This document shows, piece after piece, positions 17,004 to 25,157 of a stretch of 51,368 bases of DNA. This DNA is from Granulosicoccus sp. (GTDB taxonomy: Bacteria > Pseudomonadota > Gammaproteobacteria > Granulosicoccales > Granulosicoccaceae). The translations under genes were made by a program, and so were the position numbers. The notes under the pieces were generated by a model. The model was not told the origin of the DNA, did not search any database, and worked only from the letters and a program-made list of their open reading frames with translations. Where the stretch lies: NCBI GenBank assembly GCA_020627685.1, contig JAHDGK010000015.1, forward strand, positions 34,004-85,371, in the 5' to 3' direction. The number at the start of each line of letters is the position of its first letter. The stretch's first letter is position 1.

Positions 17004-19211
17004 CTAAGCCGCAGAACTGATGACTCTGTCCTCTCCGGGAGAATCCAGAATAAGTCGCTCAAAGGCTACTCTATCTATAGGTTTTGAGTACAAAAAACCC
17101 TGCAAGTAATCACAACCAATACCGGAAAGTAAGGATACCTGTTCCTGAGTCTCCACACCTTCGGCAACTACCTTAAAATTAAGGCTGTCAGCTATTGATA
17201 CTATGGCCTGACACAGCACGAGATCTTCATTACCAGCAGCCAGGTTATTAACAAATGAACGGTCAATTTTAATGATGTCGATATCCAACCTCTTAAGATA
17301 TGACAGTGACGAATATCCCGTACCAAAATCATCCAGTGCTATCGGAATTCCGGCAGATTTAAACAGCGCAAGAGTCTCTGCATTTCGGCTATTGTTCTCT
17401 AACAATAAACCTTCTGTAATCTCTAAAAGAATACAATCTGCGTCTTGACCAGAATTTCTAATAGCGTCAACCCAGTTGGCAACATTGCCTTCAGATTGAA
17501 ATTGAACCGGAGACACATTGATGCTAATTTGAAATTTAGGATTGAAGGTATTTCTCCAATGGCTTACTTGACGTAGCGCTTCTTTGAAAACCCACTCACC
17601 AAGTTCGTGTATCAAGCCAGATTCTTCAGCCAAAGGAATAAAAGTTACTGGGCTAATAGCTCCCTGACTCGGATGATTCCAACGCAATAACGCTTCTGCC
17701 TTCTCAATACGGCCTGAATCAGCACAAATTATGGGTTGATAGTACAGATCTAAAGAACCTTCCTCTATTGCCTGACGCAGGTCATTCGTTAAGCCTGCCC
17801 TAACGGCTATCTTTTTCTTAATATCTTCAGAATGGTATTTATAGCCGCCCTTGCCGGCACGCTTAACTTCATACATCGCCTGATCAGCACACTTAAATAG
17901 TTCGCTAGCACTGCAGTTATATGTTTCAGACACGTGGGCAATACCGATACTTGCAGACACATGCGCCGAGTTGCCTTGCAAGTCAAACGGCCTGCCAATA
18001 GTTTGAATAATGTCTTGGGATATAGTCTCTGTTACAGTTCTAACATCCTCAGCAGACACAATGATGACGAACTCATCTCCCCCCAGCCTTGCCAGTTTTG
18101 CACCCTCAGGTATAACAGATGACAGACGTTGTCCCGCCTGTATCAATAAAACATCCCCCATATCGTGACCCAGGGTGTCATTGACCTCTTTAAAATTATC
18201 CAGATCTAGCAGGAGCAATGCGGTAACCTTCCCATCCCCCGAACGTGCGTTAATACGACGATCCAGCGATTCGTTGAAATTGTGCCTATTTGGCAATCCA
18301 GTGAGATCGTCAAAGAAGGCTAATTTTTTTAGCACTTGGGTTTGCTGGGCTACCTGCTTTCTTAATTTTTCTGGTTCAACTGCTATCCGACGAGTAAACA
18401 CGCCAAATATAACAGCGACTGCAAATGACAATATTTCGGCGAGTCGATGGAAAAATAAGCTTTGTTGCTCAAAAGGCAGTCCAACTCTCAGTTCCCATTG
18501 GCCGTTCGGTACGGCAATTTCTATTGACTGCATTTCAACGCCCTCGCTATCACCATTTGAAGCGAATACAGAGCGTAATTCAGTATCGGGGATAATCCTT
18601 GAAAGCTCGTACACATAAGCCGAACTATTCAGACTATGCAAACCAGCGCCACCGATAAGATCATCCAATAAAATCAAGGCTGACGTAAACCCCCAGAAAA
18701 CGTCACTTCCATCTTCTTGAGGAATAAAAACAGGGTTTCGCCCTATTACCGCCACTCCTCCTTGTACCAGTTCAAACGGGCCGGCCAGGGTGAGGACCCT
18801 ACGTCTGACGGCCTCTACAGCTTCATCTTTTCGTTTGTCATCCCGAAATATATTGTGCCCAATAGCAGCTTCATTACCTTTGAGCGGGAATATTTTGCTG
18901 ACGACGCCGTCTGGGGCCAGTTGCAGGTTAGATATGCCATCCATGCGCGCCAACAGAGACGCCGCATACGAGTCAAAATTTTCTACACGCCCTTTAGTTC
19001 GCGCAACTTCTTGTGCTAGCAGATAAGTAGATGAAAGCGAATACGATAAACGACGAGTCAGCTCAGACTCCTGTGTATTCAATACCTGCTGTACAAGTTG
19101 GCTTTCCTTGTTAACCCTTAACGCTTGATGCTGGCTAAGCAAGAACATTCCCAGTGCAAAGGTCGCTAAGAAGACCCCAAACGGAATGAGATATCTGGCA
19201 ATTCGATCCAT
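17004..19211 (-). CDS. CHASE-like sensor, GGDEF/EAL bifunctional cyclic-di-GMP protein
   Basis: 735 residues. The layout is a membrane segment at 8-26, a periplasmic sensor of about 230 residues resembling CHASE, a second membrane segment near 255-275, a GGDEF domain (about 290-460) and an EAL domain (about 470-725). RLGGDEF (375-381) is intact, as is DNFKEVNDTLGH, so diguanylate cyclase activity is possible. The EAL side has KAEALLRW (504-511), ITEGLLLEN, DDFGTGYSSLSYL and IDRSFV, and VVAEGVET, so the phosphodiesterase also looks complete. It would convert an external signal into a change of cyclic-di-GMP, affecting attachment or motility. It stands alone without operon partners. Confidence 0.93.
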   Translation of the reverse strand: MDRIARYLIPFGVFLATFALGMFLLSQHQALRVNKESQLVQQVLNTQESELTRRLSYSLSSTYLLAQEVARTKGRVENFDSYAASLLARMDGISNLQLAPDGVVSKIFPLKGNEAAIGHNIFRDDKRKDEAVEAVRRRVLTLAGPFELVQGGVAVIGRNPVFIPQEDGSDVFWGFTSALILLDDLIGGAGLHSLNSSAYVYELSRIIPDTELRSVFASNGDSEGVEMQSIEIAVPNGQWELRVGLPFEQQSLFFHRLAEILSFAVAVIFGVFTRRIAVEPEKLRKQVAQQTQVLKKLAFFDDLTGLPNRHNFNESLDRRINARSGDGKVTALLLLDLDNFKEVNDTLGHDMGDVLLIQAGQRLSSVIPEGAKLARLGGDEFVIIVSAEDVRTVTETISQDIIQTIGRPFDLQGNSAHVSASIGIAHVSETYNCSASELFKCADQAMYEVKRAGKGGYKYHSEDIKKKIAVRAGLTNDLRQAIEEGSLDLYYQPIICADSGRIEKAEALLRWNHPSQGAISPVTFIPLAEESGLIHELGEWVFKEALRQVSHWRNTFNPKFQISINVSPVQFQSEGNVANWVDAIRNSGQDADCILLEITEGLLLENNSRNAETLALFKSAGIPIALDDFGTGYSSLSYLKRLDIDIIKIDRSFVNNLAAGNEDLVLCQAIVSIADSLNFKVVAEGVETQEQVSLLSGIGCDYLQGFLYSKPIDRVAFERLILDSPGEDRVISSAA

Positions 19212-19425
19212 GGCTGATTATTCCGTCAAGCACCAGTGCGTGTATACATAGCGGTGTGAAACATAAGCGGTATCTCGATTGCCCGGAAACGCCAACTATG
19301 GTTCACCAGAAAATTAACGACAGATATTAATCAAAGTTAAGGAACACACTATTTATATGATGAGTAGCACTAGGAAAGCAGAAAATCACAGTTACATCAG
19401 GAGCTAGACTTTAGGCTTTTGTACA

Positions 19426-20148
19426 CTAAAACGTGAACCCTTCGACTATAAACCGTATCGCAGCAACACTCACTAATAGTTTGAATACTATTCTGAATAA
19501 GTCTTCAGACACACGATGCGTCAGACTCTTTCCAATGTAGGTGCCAGCGAACCCAGCAAGCGTCGCACCCACGATATGCGGAATGTATTGCAAATAATCG
19601 AAACCCACACTGATGTATCCAATCGCCTTCATGATGTCCAGTGTGAACATACAGGCCGCTAATGTGCCCGTCACTTGAAATTTAGTCAGCTTTGTACGCA
19701 GCACCAGAGGTTGCAGAATACCGCCAACGCCCAACAAGGCTCCCAGAAAACTATGAACAATACCAACGAGGAAAAACGGTTGCTTGAGCGGTATACGCCA
19801 GGGTATGCGGGGTGCCCAAATTAACACGAGAAGTGTGATACCGAGCATCACAAGCAGTGCTTTCTCGGGAACACTCACAAAGGCCTGAGTGCCTAAAAAC
19901 ACACCCACAAGACTTCCGAGCACAAAGGCACGAAACAACGGCCAGTCAATGTATTTCCAAAAGTAGTACAAGCGCCCCGTTAACGAGCCCACGGCAAATA
20001 CAGACTGCAATGGAATAGCATGTGAAATGGGTAGTACCGAGGAAGAGGCTAACAACATGATGTAGACACCACCGGTGGCGAACGCCGCATTGACAATTGC
20101 TGCCAACAGGCACCCAAGCACGATGACGTAAAAAGCTGTATCAAACAT
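19426..20148 (-). CDS. TSUP (TauE/SafE) family permease
   Basis: 240 residues from ATG 20148; a TTG at 20187 would add 13 polar residues. About seven to eight membrane helices alternate with short loops. Family features are the N-terminal NAAFATGGVYIMLLASS half, the central HSFLGALLGVGGILQPLVL (a G-x-G-G-G-like turn) and AGFAGTYIGKSL in the C-terminal half. TSUP proteins export sulfite, sulfoacetate or related anions in several bacteria. An organosulfur gene block lies about 12 kb away, but the gene is not linked to it directly. The start lacks a clear ribosome site. Confidence 0.85.
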   Translation of the reverse strand: MFDTAFYVIVLGCLLAAIVNAAFATGGVYIMLLASSSVLPISHAIPLQSVFAVGSLTGRLYYFWKYIDWPLFRAFVLGSLVGVFLGTQAFVSVPEKALLVMLGITLLVLIWAPRIPWRIPLKQPFFLVGIVHSFLGALLGVGGILQPLVLRTKLTKFQVTGTLAACMFTLDIMKAIGYISVGFDYLQYIPHIVGATLAGFAGTYIGKSLTHRVSEDLFRIVFKLLVSVAAIRFIVEGFTF

Positions 20149-20222
20149 GCTTGTAGTGTATTGACTTACTGACTTACATGCACGCAATTCGTTGAGTCAA
20201 TCGGCCCGTGAAGAGATAGCCA

Positions 20223-21101
20223 CTAAACGTTGTCGTATGACACTTTCTTGCGCATCCAGTCGGGCACACCAAAGGCCATACCCGCAATACTACCTAGCGC
20301 CATTGCGCGGCCACAGCAATCACCTCCACAACGGATATTGTCTAGGACAGCAGATTCGAAATCGGCTGCATGATTAAGCAAGTGCCAAGACAATGGCATT
20401 GAATGTTTGGCATAACACGCCAAACCAAAATGCTGAGCTGTTTCCAACGGTGTATAGGTATCAATGCTCAAAGCTTCGCGCATTAACTCCCCTACTTCCC
20501 CATCTGTATTGTCTGCAGCATTTGATAAAGCCTCTTTCAAATTTATGCCATTGGATAGTTGCATGAGCACACTATGTACGGCTTTAGCGGATGACATGAC
20601 ATCACTGTTGGTTGTAATAACGTTAACGGCTGCAAGCGTATCTGTGTCTGAAGCTTCTGCTGCGAACAAGCCGGGTACCACACAGACCCCCGGCATCTGG
20701 TTGTCATCCATTCCAGAGGCCGCACTAACCTCATCCCCATCCAAAAGCATTCGGGCAATCACGTACTTGGTAGGCCGATCCGCATATCCGCGAAAGTATC
20801 CACACGGTCCGAACGCGTTCATAAAGGCTTTCTGATGAGCAACCACCGAGTAGCCTTCATCAAGCGCCAGTGAACCCGCTACACGAGCTGACTCACCATA
20901 GTGAGATAACTGGCCCGCTCTTCGGTCTCCATGAACAAAGGCACCCCGTTTGTCTTCATAAACGTTGGCATCGGGCTGACGAAAAAGCAGACTTCCCGTC
21001 GCCTCCACAAGCTTAATTTGCTCTTGATCGTACAACCAATGAAGTCCCATAGACGCGGCGTCAGCCACTAATGCACCTGAGAATGCGTCATGTCGGTTCA
21101 T
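20223..21101 (-). CDS. ADP-ribosylglycohydrolase family protein
   Basis: 292 residues. ALVADAASMGLHWLYD at the N-terminus and IRCGGDCCGRAMALGSIAGM near the C-terminus match the two signature regions of the ADP-ribosylglycohydrolase fold. In characterised enzymes these regions hold Asp residues that bind magnesium; here the second carries GGDCC where G-G-D-x-D is usual, so one metal-ligand Asp appears to be Cys. The family removes ADP-ribose from Arg or other groups. A ribosome site (CAGGG) lies about eight bases before the ATG. No ADP-ribosyltransferase partner is visible nearby. Confidence 0.82.
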   Translation of the reverse strand: MNRHDAFSGALVADAASMGLHWLYDQEQIKLVEATGSLLFRQPDANVYEDKRGAFVHGDRRAGQLSHYGESARVAGSLALDEGYSVVAHQKAFMNAFGPCGYFRGYADRPTKYVIARMLLDGDEVSAASGMDDNQMPGVCVVPGLFAAEASDTDTLAAVNVITTNSDVMSSAKAVHSVLMQLSNGINLKEALSNAADNTDGEVGELMREALSIDTYTPLETAQHFGLACYAKHSMPLSWHLLNHAADFESAVLDNIRCGGDCCGRAMALGSIAGMAFGVPDWMRKKVSYDNV

Positions 21102-21251
21102 CTTTAAGCCCTGAAATTTGCGATTAATAAAAGAGAGTCGAAAGCCTTAACAGTAGTTTACCGGCTAATGACACCTGAATTGATATCATATAAACAGAGC
21201 ACAGTAAAACGCTTTTAGTTCCTCGCAAACATCTACAGCGACGGGCTAATT

Positions 21252-23534
21252 TTAGGAATCAGCAGGCACGGTGAGTTCCACAACCAATCGACTGATCTCG
21301 GCACCTTGAGTTTCTGTGACAAGTTCAAACGTATAAACCCTGTCTTCATCAGAGGAAGGCAAGTCGGGAATCAACGTCACTTGAAAATTAATGGTTCTGT
21401 CTTCCAATAGATTTAGATCAACTTGTTCCGGCTCTATGAAGGTAACGAATTCAGACCCCGCACCCACTGCTTTCATTCCAACTTCAACACTAGTGATAGT
21501 CGAGGCTACCGCTGACTTCAATCTAGAGACAACTTCCTGACTAGCTGATCCTAGATCGGACACGCTGCCACCTGTAGCAGTAGCTATCTGATGTGAATCA
21601 AGATCTGCAGAACCACTATTTAAGAACAGAATGGTTGTTTTGGATTCACTGGCAAGATCGATGACATCCTGAACCGTTGTTTGATATGGATAGGTCGTTT
21701 CTGATGGTCTGTGGAAACTGGCATCCGTGGAGACTAATAGAAACTTCACTCGATTCTCAGCCCAATTAGGGCTTGTCGCCATAATATTCGCACTGGGTGC
21801 GCAGCTTGGGAAAAGGTCGGCATTTACGATATGTCCTTCACCCGTCATTGCTTGTCGCATGGCTTCTAGTTGAGACTCAGGCTCGTCATTGCCATAGCGA
21901 ATATCTAGTTCGTTAAGCGTCTCTTGCAGCATTCCCGGAGGGCTTATGGGCAGGTTCAGCTCGTAACCAAAATCACTTCCTGATCCGAAATCGCGGCAAG
22001 GAGCATCAACGAAACTTCCAAGACCAATACGAAAGTTCGAAAAACTATCCGCCAGCGCCAGCTCTATATCATTGACTTCTCTACGGAAGGTAGCCAAGTC
22101 ATCGCCGTAACTCCCGCTTCGATCAAACAGGATCATAAAATCACCGCCTAACTCTCCCGCCTCCGGATCCGGTACTCCAACGGTGACACTCAGCACGCCT
22201 GATTCGCCATTCTCAACCGTTATTTGAAAATCAGCATCGCCCAACACCGGTGAGCCACCCTCTTCAGGGTCCGCAACAGCTGGGTCTCGTCCGTCTCGCA
22301 GTTCGGACAGATTGCTGGCTCCGTCACCATCATCATCCCAACGTTCTGAATTGAATTGATCAGCATTTACCTGATAATCCTGCACCCGATCTGAACTAGT
22401 TCGAAAACGGGTTTCTAACGACGCGAGCGTCACTTCGCCATTTTCATCAAAGAATGAGATAGTCAACGGCTGCTCGGTATCAGCCGGCAACTCACCCGTC
22501 ACTGACCACGTCTCATCGAACAACCACGCAGCCGTTAGGAGCGTATCGCCCAACTGCACCTGGACTTGCAAGGCATCAGAAGCATAGGCCGGAACCGTGA
22601 TGTTGAAATTCACCTGAACCGTTGCGGCCTCAACTGGCGGGGTATCACCTTCTACAGTGACGCTCTGGCGGCTACCATCTGTATGATTAATAACGATGTA
22701 AGATCCCGGAGACACATCACAGCGCAATCCACCTTCGCACACTGTTGCAAATGACTCAGCATTCTGCACCTGATACCAACCATTGTCAGGCCAGAAAATT
22801 GTGGTGCCATCGACCGTAACTCGCTCAACAACCGGCTCGGGTGACTCAGGAGAAGGACCTCCGACGACGACATCATAAGCAATGACACCGGTAGTGTGAT
22901 TGATGACTTTATAGCTTCCCGCTGCAACTTCACAGGATCTACCGCCTTCACATACACTGCGTGACCCGTCAGAGGTTTGCACTTGATACCAACCGTCGTC
23001 CGGCCAGCTGATGACATTACCGCTTACCGTGACAGCAGCGACGGCAACTGGCTCATCAGGACCTGAATCTCCAACGACTTCAATGTCAGTAAAACGTTCA
23101 CCGGTTGTGTGATTGATGACCACGTACCGGCCGGGATCGACAACACAGGCTGTCGCACCTTCGCAAACACTTCGCAATCCATCTTCAGTTTGTACCTGAT
23201 ACCAACCATCGTCCGGCCAGCTTATAGTGCTACCTGCAACAGTGACACTGGAAGGTACCGGCGTTGTGACGTCAGATACGGTGATGTCAGAAAAACGTTC
23301 GCCTGTGGTGTGATTGATGACCAGATAGCTACCTGGTACCACATCACAGGAGCTACCGCCACTGCATAACGTGACAGCACCATCGGATGTTTGTACCTGA
23401 TACCAACCATCATCCGGCCAGCTAATGGTTGAACCGGTAACCGTGGGGCTTGAGTAAACACTGCCCACGCCCATAAAGAGGCCAACAAGTAGCGTTGATT
23501 TTGCAAATGGTACAACTGTTTTTCTAGCTTCCAT
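21252..23534 (-). CDS. Secreted protein with four WPDDGWYQVQ repeats, Ca-binding loop and integrin-beta-like VWA domain
   Basis: 760 residues with an N-terminal signal sequence (cleavage near residue 29). Four tandem units of about 57 residues start near residues 31, 97, 168 and 239; each carries WPDDGWYQVQ, a Cys pair (C-x-G-x-x-x-C) and a VINHTTG-type end. A spacer domain follows (about 305-395), then DDDGDGASNLSELRDG (400-415), a thrombospondin-3/dockerin-like calcium loop. A VWA domain runs from about 465 to 690. Its metal site DRSGSYGDDL (471-480), FRIGLGSFVD and LLVSTDASFH match the integrin beta I-like domain in sequence and order. A C-terminal beta domain ends the protein. It is probably an exported adhesin; no membrane anchor or sorting signal is seen. 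Confidence 0.85.
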   Translation of the reverse strand: MEARKTVVPFAKSTLLVGLFMGVGSVYSSPTVTGSTISWPDDGWYQVQTSDGAVTLCSGGSSCDVVPGSYLVINHTTGERFSDITVSDVTTPVPSSVTVAGSTISWPDDGWYQVQTEDGLRSVCEGATACVVDPGRYVVINHTTGERFTDIEVVGDSGPDEPVAVAAVTVSGNVISWPDDGWYQVQTSDGSRSVCEGGRSCEVAAGSYKVINHTTGVIAYDVVVGGPSPESPEPVVERVTVDGTTIFWPDNGWYQVQNAESFATVCEGGLRCDVSPGSYIVINHTDGSRQSVTVEGDTPPVEAATVQVNFNITVPAYASDALQVQVQLGDTLLTAAWLFDETWSVTGELPADTEQPLTISFFDENGEVTLASLETRFRTSSDRVQDYQVNADQFNSERWDDDGDGASNLSELRDGRDPAVADPEEGGSPVLGDADFQITVENGESGVLSVTVGVPDPEAGELGGDFMILFDRSGSYGDDLATFRREVNDIELALADSFSNFRIGLGSFVDAPCRDFGSGSDFGYELNLPISPPGMLQETLNELDIRYGNDEPESQLEAMRQAMTGEGHIVNADLFPSCAPSANIMATSPNWAENRVKFLLVSTDASFHRPSETTYPYQTTVQDVIDLASESKTTILFLNSGSADLDSHQIATATGGSVSDLGSASQEVVSRLKSAVASTITSVEVGMKAVGAGSEFVTFIEPEQVDLNLLEDRTINFQVTLIPDLPSSDEDRVYTFELVTETQGAEISRLVVELTVPADS
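22653..23444 (-). repeat. Four tandem protein-coding repeats (period 66-71 codons)
   Basis: Within the VWA-protein gene, units begin at about 23444, 23246, 23033 and 22820 on the minus strand. The spacing is 198, 213 and 213 bases. The cores are strongly alike in protein (SWPDDGWYQVQ, then a Cys pair, then VINHTTG), while linkers of 10-15 codons vary. Unit 4 differs most (FWPDNGWYQVQ). The pattern suggests repeated internal duplication followed by drift. Confidence 0.9.
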
Positions 23535-23622
23535 GTCTTTTTGCCCTAATGAAAGTAAGCGGTAGGTTTTCGTAGAGTTAACCTGGACATCAGCGCAAAA
23601 ACAGCAGATATAAAATCATCTT

Positions 23623-23643
23623 CTGTGCGGTCATATCGCACAG
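23623..23643. promoter_or_regulatory. 21-bp inverted repeat upstream of the VWA-protein gene
   Basis: CTGTGCG, seven bases, CGCACAG: a perfect 7-bp inverted repeat about 90-110 bases before the VWA-protein start. There is no T-run on either side, so it reads as an operator rather than a terminator. The regulator is unknown. Confidence 0.4.
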
Positions 23644-23778
23644 GGCTACAGGCAACCAATCTGGTGGAAGCAGTATTACGATCTCTCGAATAGAGATCAA
23701 TGCTGGGGGTGTGTATTAATACCCGCCCAGAAGTTCACCCTTTATGAATGCCTATCGCCTGTAGTTTCAGTTGGGCTT

Positions 23779-23807
23779 GTGTGTAAGCGCGTAAAGCACC
23801 TACACAC
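23779..23807 (-). terminator. Hairpin after the ricin-B-like gene
   Basis: GTGTGTA and TACACAC can pair around a 15-base loop that itself can form a short GTGC/GCGC stem. It begins about ten bases after the stop of the 23816-24349 gene. No T-tract follows, so terminator function is only possible. Confidence 0.3.
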
Positions 23808-23815
23808 GTCAGTGA

Positions 23816-24349
23816 CTAGTCCGCCGCTACACGACCCCGGAACAGCTGATAAGCACTCAACTCTTCAGAACAGCTCTGCAACGACAGAGTTTTTATCTGA
23901 TGAACTTTTGAACGGCCGAACGAAGTGTCAGCACCCACGGTCAAACACATTTCAGGCGCACCAATGGCGCGTAAGGAACCATCATCACCAAACGCAATTT
24001 GTTGCAAGCTGTTGCCATCACACGCTGCCAAACCTATGCTGGCACCCGCCTCCAGACTTTCCAGCTGTACGCACACATCGAGCTCACTCATGTAGAGCAT
24101 GTTGTCTGCAAAACGGGTGGTATCGAAAATTTGATCTGCCCCTAGCGCGCCTTTGTAGCTATAGCAGGTATGGGCTTGCAAACCCTTGGTTATATCTACA
24201 TTCTGGTTACCACCTTTAACATCGATGCAATAACTACTCGTGACACCATCCAGATTGTCTATCAAGGTTAATTCAACGTTCTCGGCATAGGCGCTACCCG
24301 CAATCGCGATTGTGCAGGCTAATGCAGATAATTTTGGAAGCAGTTTCAT
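23816..24349 (-). CDS. Secreted ricin-B-lectin-like (beta-trefoil) protein
   Basis: 177 residues. AAGGAA stands seven bases before the ATG. A signal peptide (MKLLPKLSALACTIAIAGSAYA) is cleaved after AYA. The mature part has three similar units, each opening with a Cys strand (YCIDV, VCVQL, MCLTV) and closing with a Q-x-hydrophobic-F turn (DQIFD, LQQIAF, YQLF). This is the R-type lectin (ricin B) pattern with the usual Q-x-W reduced to Q-x-F. Such proteins bind sugars or act as secreted binding modules. Gene order puts it upstream of and in line with the VWA/repeat gene, so both may be surface or secreted binding proteins. The specificity is unknown. Confidence 0.7.
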   Translation of the reverse strand: MKLLPKLSALACTIAIAGSAYAENVELTLIDNLDGVTSSYCIDVKGGNQNVDITKGLQAHTCYSYKGALGADQIFDTTRFADNMLYMSELDVCVQLESLEAGASIGLAACDGNSLQQIAFGDDGSLRAIGAPEMCLTVGADTSFGRSKVHQIKTLSLQSCSEELSAYQLFRGRVAAD

Positions 24350-24420
24350 CAGAATTCCTTATAAATTTATTGTTTTAGTGGTGAACACACTACGGCTCTC
24401 AAGCGTACCAACCGAACAAG

Positions 24421-24443
24421 GCACAATTAAGGATTAATTGTGC
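24421..24443. promoter_or_regulatory. Perfect 10-bp dyad between lrp and the ricin-B-like gene
   Basis: GCACAATTAA, gga, TTAATTGTGC. The arms are perfect and AT-rich, 72 bases before the ricin-B-like start and 77 bases after the Lrp-type gene ends. No T-run follows on the minus strand, so it is more like a regulator-binding site than a terminator, though either could hold. Confidence 0.5.
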
Positions 24444-24519
24444 AACTGTTATGACATAGACCGGCCTACGCGTTATACACCCTGGGATTCGGCGTCGAAG
24501 GCGTGGAAAACCAGCGAAG

Positions 24520-24984
24520 CTATAGGCCGGGATATACGCGCTGTTGCTTGACTTGCCCGAATGCAAAGTGGGTTTCCAGCGTCCCGATACCGGGAATGCG
24601 AGATAGCTTATCTCGGACAAACCTTTCGTAGTCCCCTAGTGATCCGCTCAGTACCTGCAGCATATAGTCGGATGTACCAGACATTAAATAGCACGCCATA
24701 ACCTCATCTAAGTCCTGAACGCCTTTTTCAAATTTGGCAATTGTGCTGTCTGTCTGTTTCTGAAGCCGGATAGAAATAAAGGCCATGACAGGCAGGCCAC
24801 AGGCCTCTCTATCGACGACCGCGGTATATCCCTGGATGACTTTGGCATCCTCTAATTGGCGCACCCTTCTTAGACAGGGGGATGGCGACAAGGCCACTCG
24901 CTCACTTAGCTCTTGATTCGTAAGCCGCCCGTCTTTCTGCAGCTGTGCAAGTATTTTCAGATCTGTCTTATCTAGCTCATGCAT
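24520..24984 (-). CDS. Lrp/AsnC family transcriptional regulator
   Basis: 154 residues, typical length. The N-terminal winged helix reads LDKTDLKILAQLQKDGRL, TNQELSERVALSPSPCLRRV, then IQGYTAVVD; the C-terminal RAM ligand domain starts near residue 65 and carries YLMSGTSDYMLQVL. GGAGAG lies six bases before the ATG. It is divergent from the VOC-protein gene, and the space between them holds two phased 17-bp repeats that look like its own binding sites. It probably senses an amino acid or related metabolite and controls the divergent gene and itself. Confidence 0.93.
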   Translation of the reverse strand: MHELDKTDLKILAQLQKDGRLTNQELSERVALSPSPCLRRVRQLEDAKVIQGYTAVVDREACGLPVMAFISIRLQKQTDSTIAKFEKGVQDLDEVMACYLMSGTSDYMLQVLSGSLGDYERFVRDKLSRIPGIGTLETHFAFGQVKQQRVYPGL

Positions 24985-25051
24985 ACGGCACTCTCCAAAG
25001 CTCCTGCAATTCGCAGATTGAAATTAATTTAGCAAAGAACCACCTGTAATA

Positions 25052-25099
25052 GCATATTCTGCCAATATCGAGATCTTTACAAGCATATTAAGCCAATAT
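25052..25099. promoter_or_regulatory. Two phased 17-bp repeats, probable Lrp-type operators
   Basis: GCATATTCTGCCAATAT (25052-25068) and GCATATTAAGCCAATAT (25083-25099) are identical except for two bases and lie 31 bases apart, about three helical turns. Each contains the dyad ATATT-5-AATAT. AT-rich dyads of about 15 bp repeated on one helix face are typical of Lrp-family sites, and the lrp-like gene starts 68 bases away. Confidence 0.7.
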
Positions 25100-25157
25100 A
25101 TTGCGCATAAATACTCATAAACTGTGCCTCCACACATTAATAGCGGAATTTTTCCCC

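Noticed and set aside
23779-24219. 146-residue plus-strand frame, His/Cys-rich
   Set aside because: It is antisense to the ricin-B-like gene, which has a signal peptide, ribosome site and internal repeats.
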